This document shows, one piece after another, positions 25,297 to 37,009 of a DNA stretch of 64,000 nucleotides (positions within the stretch are counted from its first letter, which is position 1; every line of letters starts with the position of its first letter). A program made the translations under genes and the position numbers. The DNA is from Lumbricus terrestris (lineage: Eukaryota > Annelida > Clitellata > Crassiclitellata > Lumbricidae). The notes beneath the pieces are model-generated. The model made no database searches. It had not been told where the DNA came from and saw only the letters and a program-made list of their open reading frames with translations. Location of the stretch: positions 18,621,081-18,685,080 of the forward strand of contig OX457038.1 of the NCBI GenBank assembly GCA_949752735.1, read 5' to 3'.

Positions 25297-26672
25297 TACG
25301 TTGACGTCTCTGTAACAATATTTGCGTGGACCTTTGACTCGCAGCAGCACACACTGAATTCTGCAAAGACGTCCAATTTAGTTAGCTAAGGAAAATCGGA
25401 TGAGTCATAGACGTTGAAGTCAGTAGGTTTGTGTTTGAATCGGAATTGATTCTATGTCGACTCGACATATCCAATTATCCATGGAGCAACATTGACAAAA
25501 AACGCTGCATGCAAGTTGTGCTTGCTCGGGTTACTCTGGTCATGATAGGATTAGCCCCACAGGTAAACCTCCTCGTGGCAGAATACGGTGATGGGATCCA
25601 CGTGGGCCCCTTATATATCATGAATTGATTAATATGGTCATACTGGTTTTTACAAAGGTGGGAATTTACTGGCAAATACCTGTTTAGGCCTAATTTTATT
25701 CGCTTGTGTGGACGGTGCCAAGCCACAAGTGCGGCCCAGCAGCTCTATAATTGCGATTGGCGATTGTCTGGTCTCGCGATGTCGCATTTAAAACCATGAG
25801 GGAAACTTGGTCCAAGTGTCCTCCGACGAGTAATTAGTGGTTCAATCAGAGAGGATGGCGCCAAAGTAATATATATTAAAGACACGGGAAAGATCCGAAC
25901 GCTTTTGAGATATCGAAATCGAATTGTACCGTATATAAATGTGGCTAATTATCGAATGACACGTGAGCTGATTGGTGGCTGTGGAGAGACACTTTGCGGC
26001 TTCGTAAAATCACCGAAGATGATAACCAGGATCGAGAGTCAAGGGCTGCATGATCTCTATAGTCCCCACCCCAAGTTCAGTGTACCCTCCACCCCTTCGA
26101 ACTGCAACTCACCATTGTTCAAGTTGCAAGCGATTGTATTGCAACAGGACGTGGTGCATATTATCTCGGTTCCGATTTGAAGGAGACAGAGAGTCAGAGA
26201 CAGACAGACTGTACGTGCGTGTGTGTTCGTGTGTGTGTGCGTGTGTGTGTATATTCGTTGTAGCCTATGTGAAACAGACAGACAGACATACAAACAGACA
26301 GACACAGAGTGACAGACAGACAGCGACTTAGAAATAGCGCTCTTATCAACAATGGTCGATTTATAATTGCGTGCTATCTTTGCCATTCTTTACCGTCATA
26401 TCTCGGAGTCCAGGCAACACAGATGAGATCGGAGAGTCATTTTTGAACCAAAGGTTGCGCAATGAATGGCTATAGCTATCAGCAGATTAACTGACCTTAG
26501 AAAGCATAAATTATGGACAGCAATTAGCCAAGCCAGACTCAAGGACGACGACGAATTGGATTAGAATATTAATTCTCGGAACGTTTTGCAGTTTTGACCT
26601 GAATCTCTATTTTCATATAAATTATTAAGTAGACTAAAGATTTAGATGACACGCGACGCCGTTTCATATATT

Positions 26673-27653
26673 CAGTGCCGGCGCTAGCACCCCCCGTACC
26701 CCCGGCCGGGGGGGGCCCCGAGTTTGAAAGGGGCCCCCAAATTTAGCTGGTCATTATGCCTATTTGTGACTGTACAGATCCGGTCTGGTGCATGCCCCAA
26801 CTAATCATATGGCACTGCCATAGCAGACCTAATGCAAATATCGTACCGATTATGGGTGTAAGTATAAAGCCATTTAACCTAACTCAGGCAATTTCGTCCA
26901 CTTTCTCAAACACAACGTTTATAAATTGTAACTTATTCTAATTGCTAATTGGACGAGGCCTCCAAATAAAACATTCGTGAGGCCCAAACATTAAAGCCTG
27001 CGTAGGGTCCCATATAATAAAAATTATGTCCTTGGTATGTGTCTGATCTCAAGTTTGCAAGGGGCCTCAAATGTAGCTGGCAATTATTATACCTTTCATG
27101 ACTGTTCATTCCTGAAATCACGCACCGAATTATGTTTTAACGCAAATCATACAAAATAATATTACGCAAACTAATAGAGCATTGTACTTCAACCAAAGAG
27201 GAGACTTTGGGGGTGTAGACAGGGGCACGGCCCACAATTTATGGTTGGGACGGAATCCTTGTATCCCCAATATTTCAGAAATATTTCATAAGTATCATCC
27301 ACTGCCCATCAATAATGATCAATTTTGTTAAGATGACAGCCTATAAATGCTACCATTACAGTTGGCAAATCGGACAAATTTAAACAATGGAGAGGGGACA
27401 CTCTGAAGTCCTAAACCACGACTAACAGCATTGAAAAATGAGCAATTTTTGTAAAGATGACAGGTTAAAATTCTACCATTAGAGCATGGAAATTCAAAAA
27501 AATTTAACAATTGGGATACATTTATTGAAGTCTTACACCATGTATTTCAGCACTTATATTATGAAATTTTTTGCTGAGATGACAGCTCAAGGTATGGGGG
27601 GCCCCAAGTTTTTTTTCGGGGGGGGGGCCTCAGGTACCCTAGCGCCGGCACTG
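26673..27653. mobile_element. hAT-like non-autonomous element, CAGTGCCGGCGCTAG family, 981 bp
   Basis: Ends CAGTGCCGGCGCTAG and CTAGCGCCGGCACTG are perfect inverted repeats. Exact 8-bp duplications CATATATT flank it (26665-26672 and 27654-27661). The interior has at least two or three imperfect repeats of a ~90-bp unit (GATGACAGCCTATAAATGCT, GATGACAGGTTAAAATTCTA, GATGACAGCTCAAGG). No transposase frame is visible, so it must be moved in trans. Confidence 0.88.
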
Positions 27654-27805
27654 CATATATTATGTGTATGTACATGAGTCTAGATTCATGTATGCATGCA
27701 TGTGTTCATAAAATTGCCTATACCTGACCATGTCTATTAATTTAATGCCATTTTAGTGCTATCCGTTCCAGGTCGCAGATTATTTCACTCTGCCACACAA
27801 GTTTA

Positions 27806-28132
27806 CAAGGCCGTAGCTAGGGGGTGTTTTGGGTGTCTGAACACCTCCCGAAATGAAAAATATAAAAATAAAGTAATATAGGCCTTTTTACTAGCACGTA
27901 ATGTAAGAACTACAGTGTGTCATGTTGTGGCCGACCAGAGCCCGCAGAAGATCGCGATTTTAGAAGAAAACAACACAAAATTAGATCGTTTTACGCCGCA
28001 GTGAACGGGCGAAAAATCCTACGAAAGCATGTGATGACTAACAAAGGTGATAATAAATTTCGAAAAAAGGTCGTTGGAAAAATTTGGCCGAAAATATTTG
28101 GTAAACACTCCCCGAAATAAAATCCTGACTTG
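27806..28132. mobile_element. hAT-like MITE, CAAGGCCGTAG family, with a damaged right end
   Basis: Its left end CAAGGCCGTAGCTAGG is intact. The right end reads CCTGACTTG where CCTGGCTACGGCCTTG is expected, so about 7 bp have been lost. Flanking 8-mers CAAGTTTA (27798-27805) and CAAGTTGA (28133-28140) match at 7 of 8 positions. The small ORF inside (27917-28120) spans the element and is not a recognised gene. Confidence 0.72.
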
Positions 28133-28139
28133 CAAGTTG

Positions 28140-28375
28140 ACCTGGTCGACCCTATGGCTCGAACTTCCACAGTTCTGCATGAAAGTGTCGCAGTGGTCGG
28201 TTCATCTTTCTAGAATAAATTACCCAACAGTCTCCGTCATGAACTTCTTGGTCTATGTTTCCTACCCCTTTCCGCAAGCGCTTGAAAATCATTCTCTTTG
28301 AATGTGGTTTGGTTCTGTCAAGTCGGGAGCACCTCTGAGGAGTTTCTCTTGAAGTTGCGCTATATAAATTCATGA
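28140..28375 (+). mobile_element. LINE 3' end with the GCGCTATATAAAT tail, plus strand
   Basis: The tail CGGGAGCACCTCTGAGGAGT...TTGCGCTATATAAATTCATG closes a ~230-bp stretch in which ITRIPN..VMNFLVY-like residues suggest a decayed ORF end. It directly abuts the MITE at 27806-28132. Confidence 0.5.
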
Positions 28376-29198
28376 TTACGACCACAATGGCATAAGTAGA
28401 AGTTTGTTCTGCTGCCCACTCTATTCATCCCCAAGAACTGAATTGTGCGCCGTAATTGCCATATATGATATAATAGGCCTATGCATTGCAATTATCATAA
28501 TCGTCATCGTCATCATCAACATATCATCATAATTATTGACTAGGCGGACTATTCGATTGATCTGTAAATATTTGGACTCTTTCGCTTACTTTTAAAATAA
28601 TGGTTTGACTGCTTGCAAGGTTCTGCTTGCCCACCTGTTGTCTCTCGAAACTTCTTCAAACCATCCAAACCCATTAGAGCTGATGTCTACCGTCTCTTCG
28701 GATGGATGGATCTTTGATGTTGCGTGAGGAACATAACCCAAACACCTGTTTAAACAAATGACAAATTGTTTGGACGTGTAGGTCGTTTGATGAGTACACA
28801 AATGCATGAATATGATTATTGATCAATAATTAACGTCAATTAGGAACATGCCTAACCATAATAAACTTGGGCTATAGAAAAATACATAATTATACGTCAC
28901 TGCAGTTCTGTGAATCTTCCAACCCACGAGACCAATCCTCGGTGACTCAAAGAAACGAATGAATTAAGTCTTAATGCATACTGCAGGCCACTGTGAGATC
29001 TATAGATAGACATCTTGCAGGGCCTTGTAAAGATCCATATATGTAATAAGCATCCGCATTCATCCATCCGTCGTCAGCACATCCATCCATTCATACATCC
29101 ATCCATCCATACATCCATGCATCCATCCATACATGATACATCCATCCATCCATCGGTATACAACTATACATAATTATACACATAGAAACCCAGCATTC
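28376..29198. other. Non-coding, no gene recognised
   Basis: Only short frames; a CATC microsatellite at the right edge is listed separately. Confidence 0.5.
29078..29160. repeat. CATC-type microsatellite
   Basis: Imperfect (CATC)n with CATACATC variants, just left of the TAGGG-ended element. Confidence 0.85.
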
Positions 29199-30203
29199 AT
29201 AGGGAAAGTGGGGGCAAGTTTAGAGACTTTTGGCCCCTGCTCATCTTCGATGATGCCAACAAAAGTTGGGTTATTTCCACAACGCATTGATTGATAACAC
29301 CTACATTCTAGCACAAAATCAGACATAAAAACACATCCTAATTTTGTCAAAAAATGAACTTAACAATTTTCTGAAAGTCAACCAACTTGCCCCTGTGCTG
29401 GGCAAGTTGGTTGACAATCTAAACATATATATATACAATTTTTTATTTATTTTCAACGGTGGAAAGTTGGTGGTCCCAGGTTTGGGACTGTGGTTGTTTC
29501 AGTTTTAAACATTCAGTTTTAATAAAGATGTAAGAAAAATGATATTATATCAGTAAATTAGCGAGGTATACAACATTGCAGTGTCCATGGTTCTTCCAAG
29601 TCTCAACGAAAGTTGCAAACTACATAAATTTGTGTTAGTTAAGAAATTCAGCCTTGATAAAGATGATAGATAAATGTTTTAATAAAATGGCAATGTCTAA
29701 ACAATTGTAGTGTCCTTTGTTCTTAGAAGCCTCACCAAAAGTCGCAAATAAAGCTTCCACGTCGTAGGCTGAACACGCTTCATACCACCAGGTTGGCACT
29801 GGACGCATTCCGCCAACTTAATTGCCCCCGCCATCAAAACCGAGAGCTATAAATTGCACAGTGTGATTTGGAAACATAAAATACATCAGTAACAACTCAA
29901 AATAAATGCTTAACAAAACAACCTATTTATCATTTTTTGCATTCTTGGGGATTAAGATAAACGCCATTTTATAGCAGCGAAATGTGCTAAGAAGTAGATG
30001 GGAAGACTTAATTTCAAGAAAAAACGGCAATCGAAGTAGGCCTACTTATAAGCACGTTGTTGCTATTCACCAAAAGGACGAGCCTGTTTTCTTCTTATTA
30101 TACAATGTAATAATCCTGTTAGACTGTTTTACTGCCACTCATTATAATTTTATAGCGCAGCAATCATCTTGCCCCTCCGTCATCTTGCCCCGGAACACCC
30201 TAC
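29199..30203. mobile_element. ~1-kb non-autonomous DNA element with TAGGG ends
   Basis: The left end TAGGGAAAGTGGGGGCAAG mirrors the right end (on the reverse strand TAGGGTGTTCCGGGGCAAG). TA may be the target duplication. GGGGCAAG/CTTGCCCC blocks recur near both ends. The interior contains a ~120-bp direct repeat (about 29510-29630 and 29640-29755; shared AGTGTCC..GGTTCTT and AAAGTTGCAAA blocks). No transposase is seen. Confidence 0.6.
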
Positions 30204-30420
30204 ATGCATACAGACAGGCAGACAGACGGGTAGACAGACAGACCTACATGTACATAGAGACTTTCACTCAATTATATTCATTGCTCAAACATCTTCACAT
30301 CGTCCAACTGAAACCATCCTTGGTTTTGATTGATATTCCGACTTACAAAAGAATTTATTTCATTTATTTCAAAACACTTAATTCCTGAAGTCGTGTAGAT
30401 GAACGATCTTGTTGAACTTC

Positions 30421-30605
30421 ACGCGGTAGAAGCGAGAAGGCGTTCACCTCTAATGGCGTATACGTACCAGGTAATCTAAGAGCCGTTTACAGACAGACAC
30501 CAAGAAATTTTCTTGGTGTCTGTCTGTAAACGGCTCTTAGATTACCTGGTACGTATACGGGATAATACGCCATTAGAGGTGAACGCCTTTTCGCTTCTAC
30601 CGCGT
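30421..30605. repeat. 185-bp near-perfect palindrome
   Basis: The arms 30421-30506 and 30507-30605 are almost exact reverse complements, from ACGCGGTAGAAGCG to CGCTTCTACCGCGT. The centre is AAGAAATTTTCTT, near 30507. The right arm has about 10 extra bases (GGATAATACG region). There is almost no spacer, so it could extrude as a cruciform. No ORF or tRNA is encoded. Confidence 0.85.
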
Positions 30606-30621
30606 AATCTTGCGCAATACG

Positions 30622-30939
30622 CATGGGCGGAGTTTGGTTTCCGTTATTGGGGGTGTGGGGGGCAAAAAACTTGGTCCAGAAGGCGCGGCGCCGAAAATTT
30701 GTTTTTTCGGCCAGAAAAAAGTTGATGACTTTTTTTAGTCATCAAGTTAAAATCTCATGAAACTTGCTATGTATTTCCGGGCCGAAAAAGTTGATGACTT
30801 TTTTAGTCATCAGTTGGAAGTTCTTGGGGGGGGGGGCTAAGCCCGAAAAAAATAGACCATTTACACATTAAAAACATGACTATGGGGCTTCTTGGAGGGG
30901 GGCTTTAGCCTCCCTAGCCCCTGATAAACTCCGCCCATG
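30622..30939. mobile_element. hAT-like MITE, CATGGGCGGAGTTT family
   Basis: This 318-bp element begins CATGGGCGGAGTTTG and ends AAACTCCGCCCATG. Exact 8-bp duplications GCAATACG (30614-30621 and 30940-30947) flank it. Two internal hairpins of the type TTGATGACTTTTTTAGTCATC occur at about 30721-30747 and 30788-30812. It sits immediately right of the 185-bp near-palindrome. Confidence 0.87.
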
Positions 30940-30947
30940 GCAATACG

Positions 30948-32197
30948 GTACTTAAGTATCAGGGCATAAATCTGCATCAGCAGCGATTGTCTGGATCTTC
31001 ATGCTGGGTCACCAAGTATCATCAAAACTCCTATATTGCGGTTGTCCAGTTTTAGCGGGATCACTACCTTTCTGGTACATCTCCTTACTTACTTGCTATT
31101 TAATATAGCTTCTTATTTTCATTGCACACTGTTATTTTTGTTCATTTTGCTGATTTTTTGCTTTCGCTTTGATCTCTACGAATAAACAAGTTGGACTTGA
31201 ATTGGAAGTTCCCAGACAATGTTGAGCATCCTTCACAGAAACCGTAAAAAAAGTGATGGGAAATCCCGTCATCATTCAGCGATTCCTCCTCTTTAGCTTC
31301 TTTCGCTGCACCGATTCTAAGATGTTGCTGTCTGTCTGTCTACCTGCCGGACCTCAGTGACCTCTGGGTGTCGACTTGGACAGCACCTAACCTTATAACT
31401 TATTAGTCATCTAACCTTATAGTTATTAGTCGGCCTAAACCTTGTCGACTTTATTCTTTGACGAAGCGCCTCTAGTTGGTTCTAAAGACTTGGTCCACTT
31501 CTTTTGTGGCGCTTAAGAAATCCTGATAGACCTGCCTATCTATGATTACCATGCCGGTATATATAGGCCAATTACCGATTTTTTTTATTTGACTGAAAGT
31601 TGACCTTATTTTCGTTCCTTGTGTCGCTGATTGACAGTGAAGTGCTTGGTTTTAAAGCCTGATAACTTTTGTCGGAGGGGTAAGGTACAATATTTAAGCC
31701 TTTTCATTGTTCGATTATTAAAGAAGCGTGCTTGTGCAAATGTTCAAGAAGCATGTCCCAGAAGACGAGCAACCGAACCCACTGCAGAGTAGAACAGAGA
31801 TAATTACGGTGCAGTAATTGCCAGATGCTCTATCGGAGTGCTTCAGATTATATTATCAAGAGAGTTCTAACCTCGATGTGACAGCACAAAACGCATGCAC
31901 TCTGACCGTTATGCAACAAAACGTATCCGCTAATTGACCTCTGTATACAGTACACTCTAAACGTATATATGCGCACCTCAGATTCACATTTCTCTGTGAC
32001 CTTGCATGCGTTGCAAATTTATTTATAGCAATAGCCTAGTAATTGTAATTGTGGTAGTAGTAGCAGCAGTAGCAGCAGCAGCAGTAGTAATAAAATAATA
32101 ACTTTTGATTTTAATAATGATTTTTTATTTTATATTAGGCGTTAGTGAATTCACTGAGGGATCCTGCATACCTCGGGGCAAAATAATAATAGTGATA

Positions 32198-32283
<86 letters not shown>

Positions 32284-32542
32284 CTGTCTACATTCACCGC
32301 TATAACTTGGTCGCTTTCAAAGGAACTTTCTCTTCAAACCCTGAAGACGAGGCCTGACAATTCCGGACTAGGTTTTAAACAAAACAAAAAAAACAAAAAA
32401 CAAAAGAATAAAAAAATAAAAAATAATAAAAAATAATAAATAAAAATTGTTATAATAATAATAATAATAATAATAATTTTTTGAAATCCCGAGGGATCCT
32501 AGGTACCTCGGATAAAAAAAATAATAATTTAAAAAAAATAAA

Positions 32543-32606
<64 letters not shown>

Positions 32607-34453
32607 TGCAGGAGTCGCTGCATTGCATTTGATGTTTGGTGTTTAACTTACCTTCGATTTATAGGTTGGCACAAAAAAAGAATAGAATAAAGAAAGCACC
32701 CTTCTACACAGGATGCTGGAAGGACAGCGGTAGGCCATTTTAGTGGAAAGCACTTTCGGCTCAACAGAATTTTACATAATAATTATATGCGCTGATGGAT
32801 TCGCTAATTGACCTCTGTATACTACATAGACTACAAGACTACAAGTACAGTACAGTAAAAAATCAGTGGTGAAAGTCCGAGTCTGCGATCCGGCATACAG
32901 TTACTTGACCAGCATTTGCCGAGTCGCAGCCGGGTCACGTGTTTAACATTTAAGCTTACGTAATCTAAATGTGTAGAATATTAGGCCTATTTTATATTAG
33001 ACCCGTGCATTCATCGCAAGCTCTATATATCACGAATTCACGAATACTTAAAAAATGGTCATCAGATTTTTATCGTATTTTCGGAAAATGCATTCGTAAT
33101 AAAGGTCATCAGATTTTAAAGAGGGTCCATCAGAATTTCAGGAAATGTAGATCTATTTATATTTTTAAGGCAAAGACTAAAAAAAGGTCGTCATAAAAAA
33201 ATAACATGTCGTCGGAAGATATTTTTCGGACAAATGGTTTCGCTGTTCTTCGCCTCAGACCCGACTCTTTTCTCAAACCACTTTCAGCCCAAATAAATAC
33301 ACATTAAGTTACTATATTTCGGATCCTTCACCCCATTCCCTCTAGATGTTCCGTGTCGAAAGTGAACTACAGCCTGCAGGGTTTTTTAAAGACATTTTTA
33401 AACTGCACAACCTAGAAATTTTTCACGACCTTTTTTAGTCTTTTCTGAAACATTTTCACAAAAATGTCGCAAGTCGGCTGAATCTGATGACTTTTTAAAG
33501 TCACCAGCTTTAATTTTTTTTCGCCTTCTTGCCTATTTTTCACTGCACAGTTCCTTCGTTACACGTCTTTTTCTAATGATTTTCACTGCACATAACTGCT
33601 TTTACAACTGCACAAATCCATTTACGGCTGCACATATTGTGTAGAGCTGCACGATAAAAAAAACCTGGTGAAGTGCTCGGTCAGCAGCCGATCCCATGCA
33701 GCTATGTTCTAGTTTTTCACATGAATTACGGATGAATTTAGCGAATTGATTTAGCATGACGTCAGCCTGCGAAACCAAGAGACTCGAGGGGCGACCTTGC
33801 ACCACGGCGACCGGCATTCAAATATGACACACAATCAACCATTGTCGCGAATTAAATGGACCAAAAGGATCGAGGAGTCCAACTAGGCCAGCACTCCCCT
33901 ACTCCGCCGACGAACTGGGACTCGCAAAGTGAGGACGTGAGTCCAGTGCATTGACGGACAATTCGGTCACAGTTGCCCTAACAATGCAGCACAGTCTCTA
34001 CTCGGCCTTTCATTGTTTTAAGCGTCAGTTTCTTATCTCAGTATTGCGCATCCAACAATAACTGCAATTAATTACACTGCTTGATTGCGGTGTACACGCG
34101 GTCAGTAGCTGGATGCTTCATTGTTGGTCGCAGTGCATATCATGTGCTTTCGGGCTCTCGATTAGGGTTCTCCTGTGTTGGTGCGTCTGAGTATGTGTGT
34201 CTGTGTGCGTGGGTATGCCTGAAAGTGCATCCTGCGTGCATCTGTTTGTGCCATGCGAACTGAGGACCCAACGAGTGTGTCACGCACGCTCTATAATATC
34301 GCTGTACGAACGGAGACTAAGGCAGCGGCGGCGGCGGCGGCGGCGGTCTATCTATGGTAACGAAGGTGAAGGAGGAGGAGGAGGACACCGTGTAGGGTTC
34401 GGGCGACCGTTGGACTTATTGTGAAATGGGTCTCCTCCGCCTCTCTGGCTCTC
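30948..34453. other. 5' flank of the apolipophorin gene
   Basis: It holds the TAA arrays and a decayed stretch with GGTCATCAGATTTT-type motifs (about 33050-33240 and 33420-33520) that recall the interior of the hAT-like MITEs, but no intact ends. A GCGG repeat at 34321-34347 precedes the core promoter. No gene recognised. Confidence 0.5.
32156..32606. repeat. Paired TAA microsatellites with a shared palindromic leader
   Basis: TAA arrays lie at about 32187-32282, 32450-32477 and 32540-32605. Two are preceded by nearly the same leader: GAGGGATCCT then a variable triplet, then TACCTCGG and an A-rich run (32157-32190 and 32489-32528). Repeat-leader plus TAA tail suggests two copies of a small retroposon or a transduced tail. 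The poly-Ile and poly-Leu frames are artefacts. Confidence 0.65.
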
Positions 34454-34491
34454 TATTTAAGGACCCGACAGATGCCAAGTCGATCATTCAA
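34454..34491 (+). promoter_or_regulatory. Core promoter of the apolipophorin gene: TATA-like box plus initiator
   Basis: A TATTTAA box lies at 34454-34460 and an initiator-like TCATTC at 34484-34489. If the A at 34486 is +1, the TATA box begins at -32, the normal spacing. The predicted 5' UTR is 97 nt without an intron. A GGC-repeat tract (34321-34347) and a GGA tract (about 34366-34384) lie just upstream. Positions are read from the sequence; promoter function is inferred. Confidence 0.55.
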
Positions 34492-34582
34492 GGCAGAAGA
34501 AAGCATCGCGAAAGCTTTGGAAGCAGGCATTCGATCTCGCTGCATGTGGGACGCAAAGCCAAGAAATCCGAAAGCCGCAAGC

Positions 34583-37009
34583 ATGCTAAGCAAGGGTGTC
34601 TTGCTTCTGGTCGTCTTTACGGCTGCAGCAATAGCAGGTAAGTCGACTTTCATTCTCTCTACTTCTACAATAACACAGCGCAACATCATCGATACATCAC
34701 ACAATGCAATTGCAACAATTGGTATAGCAGCGCCAGAACAGGCACAGTAGAATAACAATAGGCTACTGCGTACACTCGCCACAACAATCGTCGCAACAAT
34801 TGCAGATAGAAACAATAGCAGTGCACAATAACTTATTCAACAAAAACGAAATTATTTTTCTGATTTAAATTTGATAGTCAGCAAATGCACCAATAAGAAA
34901 TCAGTCCTACTTCGAGTAAGGGTCTACTATTAATTCCAACAGTGATTATTTGGCCTACTCCTGCTTTAAAATTTAGCTGGTTTCGCATTGTTCCAAAATT
35001 GATGGCTTCTGTAGTGAGAATTTCGATTCTAAAAAAGATGAAAGCCGTTTTATTTCATTAAATTTTATTAGCTTATGCAATTGCATTATTGCTTGTGCGA
35101 CAGTAAGCCTTTTGAAAATCGAGAAAGTAGGCCTAACGAACATTGCCTTTCGCATTGCTACACAATAAAGTTGAAAATCCGATTTTTTACATAACGCTCA
35201 GCTTTGCACTGCAACGGAAAAATTAGATCTAGTAGCCTAATTAAAATATTTGCATCACTTCAGTACAGTGAAAACTTTAAAACTGTTTTCCTGTTGAGCA
35301 CACAGTAGCCCTAGAGGCCTGGGCCAAATTCATTTTTGATCTTTTCTGACCGCAATGTCATCTGTAGGATTAAACTCGTAGATTTTGCGTATTGTGCTTT
35401 TAAATGCTGGTTGACAATGATTTGTAGCACCAGGCATTGGTAGCATATGCGACTGTGGCGATATAGGCTATATATATATATATATAATATATATACACAC
35501 ACCAATTCTGATTTCAATAATCACCATCATTACGGTACGAAAAATAATCTGAATGGCTTAAAGAAAATTGTGCTCGGACTCGTATTAGACTTCTAGCTGA
35601 CAGAAATTCCAAGGCTGGGGATCTATGCCTACTTGAGTAGTAGGCCTATGAAATCAAGGAACGCATCTAGCTGCAGTTAAGGTGACCTATAATAAATCTA
35701 TACAATTATAATTAGAACCTAAATAAACGACACGATTAGGCCTAGTCCACTCTGTGGAACTACCTATCATTGCAGCTTTAACGTTTTCAATCAAATGCGA
35801 CTCTTGTTTGCAGTTCATTTAAACCTATAATTGCTAAAGGTAGCCTATGATGAATATAAACCTGCTTTGCTGTAGCGTAGATAAGCCATAGGCCATTACA
35901 TTACAATTTTGTCTTTTTATTGTTTGACTAAGCAATAACTGAACTTCTATGTACCATAGCGAGATTTTAATTTCCGACGATAGTGACTGTGATATGTTTA
36001 CGTCTAGTTGACGACTTCTGAAAAAACCAGAAGCGAGCTCTTCAATATGCGTCGTAGGCCTATTTTGGCGGCGATGTTTTTGCGTTGCCAGAGTTCAGTT
36101 CATAAACTTGCTTCAGTCGCAGGCATAAGGCGCGCGCGGCCTTCGCTTACTGCGCTGCAGAAAAACCCGGCGCTAGGTGTCTCCTCACATCAGGCATCGC
36201 TTGAGTTTTTTTTTAACGCGTCAATGCGTCCTTGCCTTGTGTAGGCTAATCAAACTGTAAGCCTAAGGCTTCTGCGTAATGTTGTCCGCTTCAAATTCTG
36301 GAATAGAGTTCAAAATTCAACCAGCTCTTGAAGCGCTTTGTGATAAAAAAAGCAGGTCTGGAAACAATGTCTGCTAAATATAGGCCTACATCTTTCTAAC
36401 AAATCACACTTAGCAGCGGTCGGCCTACATACATTGGAACATGGGACTGCCGCACTACGTATTCGATGGCTGCATAACGGCTCCATCGTCGCAAGCCCTT
36501 GAAGCATATTAAAAACAGAATGTAGCCTACCTCCGAACAAAACAAGAACTGATAGGCTAGTTTCTATCAGCCTATATAGATATTTCCAATTCAAGTGAAA
36601 TATTTTGCTATGTGAGGAGGAAGACCCTGTTTTCAAATTTAACAATCTGTTTGCTCAACACTAAAATAATTAGGTGAATAATTATCTGAGGCGACTTGCC
36701 GCAGTTGAAGAATTGTATCCAGAATGAAATGGTCTTTTAGAAACGCCCATCTATTTTTGATTCACTTTTTGTTTTTCCCTCAAATAGTTTTATGTCTTCG
36801 GAATGGTTTATCCACCAAGATATTTGAGCCATTCTTGTTAGTTTAAATTTTAGTTTAAATCCAAATTCACCAACTTTGAGGTTTGCATTTTTTAAAACTT
36901 GGATTGTGATTGCTGCTACTTTTAGTACCCGACAGTTTCGATGAGGCCTACGACATACAGAGCGACGAGCCCGCTCCAACAATAACCCAATGCTCTACCA
37001 CTTGCCCAG
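34583..37009 (+). CDS. apolpp: Exons 1-2: signal peptide and acidic linker
   Basis: Exon 1 (34583-34637) encodes MLSKGVLLLVVFTAAAIA, a typical signal peptide with one basic residue and a hydrophobic core. Cleavage is likely after Ala18, with Val-Pro following across the splice. Exon 2 (36926-37009) adds a 28-residue acidic linker with two Cys. The start at 34583 is preferred because it has A at -3 and gives a short n-region. An in-frame ATG at 34544 would add 13 residues (MWDAKPRNPKAAS) but has T at -3 and T at +4. In-frame ATGs further upstream (34472 and earlier) lie before the predicted transcription start. Intron 1 (34638-36925, 2.3 kb) is AT-rich with a short AT/AC tract near 35468-35502; I see no gene in it. 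Confidence 0.85.

Larger units (their letters stand above)
23798..26664. other. Non-coding region with repeat relics
   Basis: It holds the LINE-tail copy, the possible retrotransposon remnant, the AT array, and a GACA/GT simple-repeat cluster (about 26190-26330). No gene recognised. Confidence 0.5.

Noticed and set aside
32105..32690. Poly-Ile and poly-Leu frames on both strands
   Set aside because: They are translations of TAA arrays.
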